From contig NC_090626.1 in assembly GCF_004359215.1 (NCBI RefSeq), positions 599,234-663,233 on the forward strand: a DNA stretch of 64,000 nucleotides, written 5' to 3'. Below the pieces are notes generated by a model that did no database searches, was not told the origin of the DNA, and saw only the letters and a list, made by a program, of their open reading frames with translations. This DNA is from Bremia lactucae. Lineage: Eukaryota; Oomycota; Peronosporomycetes; Peronosporales; Peronosporaceae. Each line of letters starts with the position of its first letter. The stretch's first letter is position 1. Shown in pieces: positions 63,316 through 64,000 of this stretch. Both the position numbers and the translations under genes were made by a program.

Positions 63316-64000
63316 GTATAGGCGGGCGCTACTATAGCAGCAACGCTCTACTTAAGCACACCCTGCAAGCACAGTGAGAAGCGGTTTGATCGTCTTCTCT
63401 CACGTGCGGTAAGGTAGTTCGTGCGTGCCCTCATCCAGCGAATTAAGTACGTATCGTAACGGAAGCGGTAATCCGGCTTCACGTGCGCACTTGTTAACTA
63501 TGTAGGCGGGCACGTCGTAATGCGGCCACGCTCTACTTAGGCACACACCCTAGCACAGCGAGGAAGCGGTTAAACCTGCTTCTCTTGCGTGCAGTGAGGT
63601 AGTTGTGGTGGGCGCGTTAGCGACCTCACCCAACACACTAAGAACTCTGGTTAAGTGTCGTCACGGGAGCGGTAATCCGTCTCCTCGTGCGCACTTACCA
63701 AGTAGGAAGTAGTTTTCAGACTGATTTATATTTAATAGAATTAAATACAAATACCTATTTTTACCAATTAAAATGTTATCTCTATAGATATCATTTAATA
63801 TGTATTGCGAGCGTATCTTTATAGATACCTCGCGTAACGGATGACGCTAGCCGTCATCACGGATGACGCTGGGCGTCATCCCTCCTAATGTGAATGCACC
63901 CATGTGCATCACATCCACAAGGGTTGGTCACAAATGTGCACCACACCCGAGTGTTGGGTCTAATTACTATTATTTAGTAATTGACCATCCCCTTAAGTAC
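63316..64000 (-). repeat. Family B 5' LTR, cut by the window end
   Basis: At least 685 bp matching 3791-4531 in reverse orientation, including two copies of the 201-bp unit (63316-63500 and about 63500-63705). The last bases, CCATCCCCTTAAGTAC, correspond to about 3847-3862, so roughly 55 bp remain outside the window. Confidence 0.8.

Larger units (their letters stand above)
58570..64000 (-). mobile_element. Family B element, minus strand, running off the window
   Basis: From right to left: 5' LTR (63316 onward), primer binding site, gag (63302-62540), RT, RNase H, integrase (to 60321), antisense ORF on the plus strand, polypurine tract (TAAGAGGAGTGG on the minus strand, 58638-58649), and a short piece of 3' LTR (58570-58637). 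A piece of family A protease (58690-58940) sits between the polypurine tract and the antisense ORF. Confidence 0.78.

Overview
This window looks like a retrotransposon-packed part of a plant-pathogenic oomycete genome (Peronosporales: a downy mildew or Phytophthora relative; I cannot tell which). The evidence is a short intronless gene for a secreted protein with a degenerate RXLR plus EER effector signature, an oomycete-type initiator (Inr) just upstream of it, and several Ty3/gypsy families filling almost everything else. I saw no rRNA, tRNA, CRISPR array or bacterial-type operon.

Layout. Three Ty3/gypsy families share one primer-binding-site type (TGGTAGCAC...). I call them A (LTR about 440 bp, TGTAACGGGG...CGTTACA, chromodomain pol), B (LTR 520-740 bp, TGTAACGGGC/TGTAACTGGC, retropepsin VDSGAS) and C (LTR about 470-485 bp). 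1-2162 is the 5' end of a minus-strand C element. 2163-4531 is the 3' end of a plus-strand B element. 4532-7110 is low-TE sequence holding the effector candidate at 6246-6671. 7111-13095 is a plus-strand A element (A1) lacking its 3' end. 13097-19705 is a minus-strand C element lacking its 3' end. 19706-27227 then repeats 2163-9684, so the effector occurs twice (second copy 23789-24214). A second A element (A2) runs to about 30305. 30306-32148 is unique sequence with a 33-bp-arm hairpin. 32149-38552 is the only complete element, A3 (minus), with two LTRs and a perfect GTATA target-site duplication. 38740-45670 is a plus-strand B element preceded by an inverted piece of its own gag. 45680-46851 and 51822-53515 are arms of a large inverted repeat of non-LTR sequence, enclosing A4 (46852-50017), a 175-bp tandem repeat and a C 3' end with LTR (51262-51727). 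A solo A LTR with GTTAC duplication interrupts the right arm. 53585-58440 is a mosaic of A and B pieces. 58570-64000 is a minus-strand B element whose 5' LTR runs off the window.

Main points. (1) Positions 1-9684 and 17643-27227 match at every place I compared; the 100-N gap at 496-595 stands opposite a single base in the second copy. This is either a very recent tandem duplication or an assembly artefact. (2) Every element with a surviving 3' region carries an additional reading frame on the strand opposite to pol, next to the 3' LTR, with an acidic serine-rich N-terminus and a coiled-coil C-terminus. In A3 and A4 it starts at an equivalent ATG placed exactly 19 nt after an oomycete Inr-like motif, and in family A its C-terminal half overprints the linker and chromodomain of pol. 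This antisense gene is the best candidate here for an undescribed system.

All pol and gag genes carry stops, frameshifts, deletions or inversions, so the elements look dead or non-autonomous. The effector copies are the only host-type genes with intact frames. Identity statements rest on reading by eye; no alignment or database search was run.
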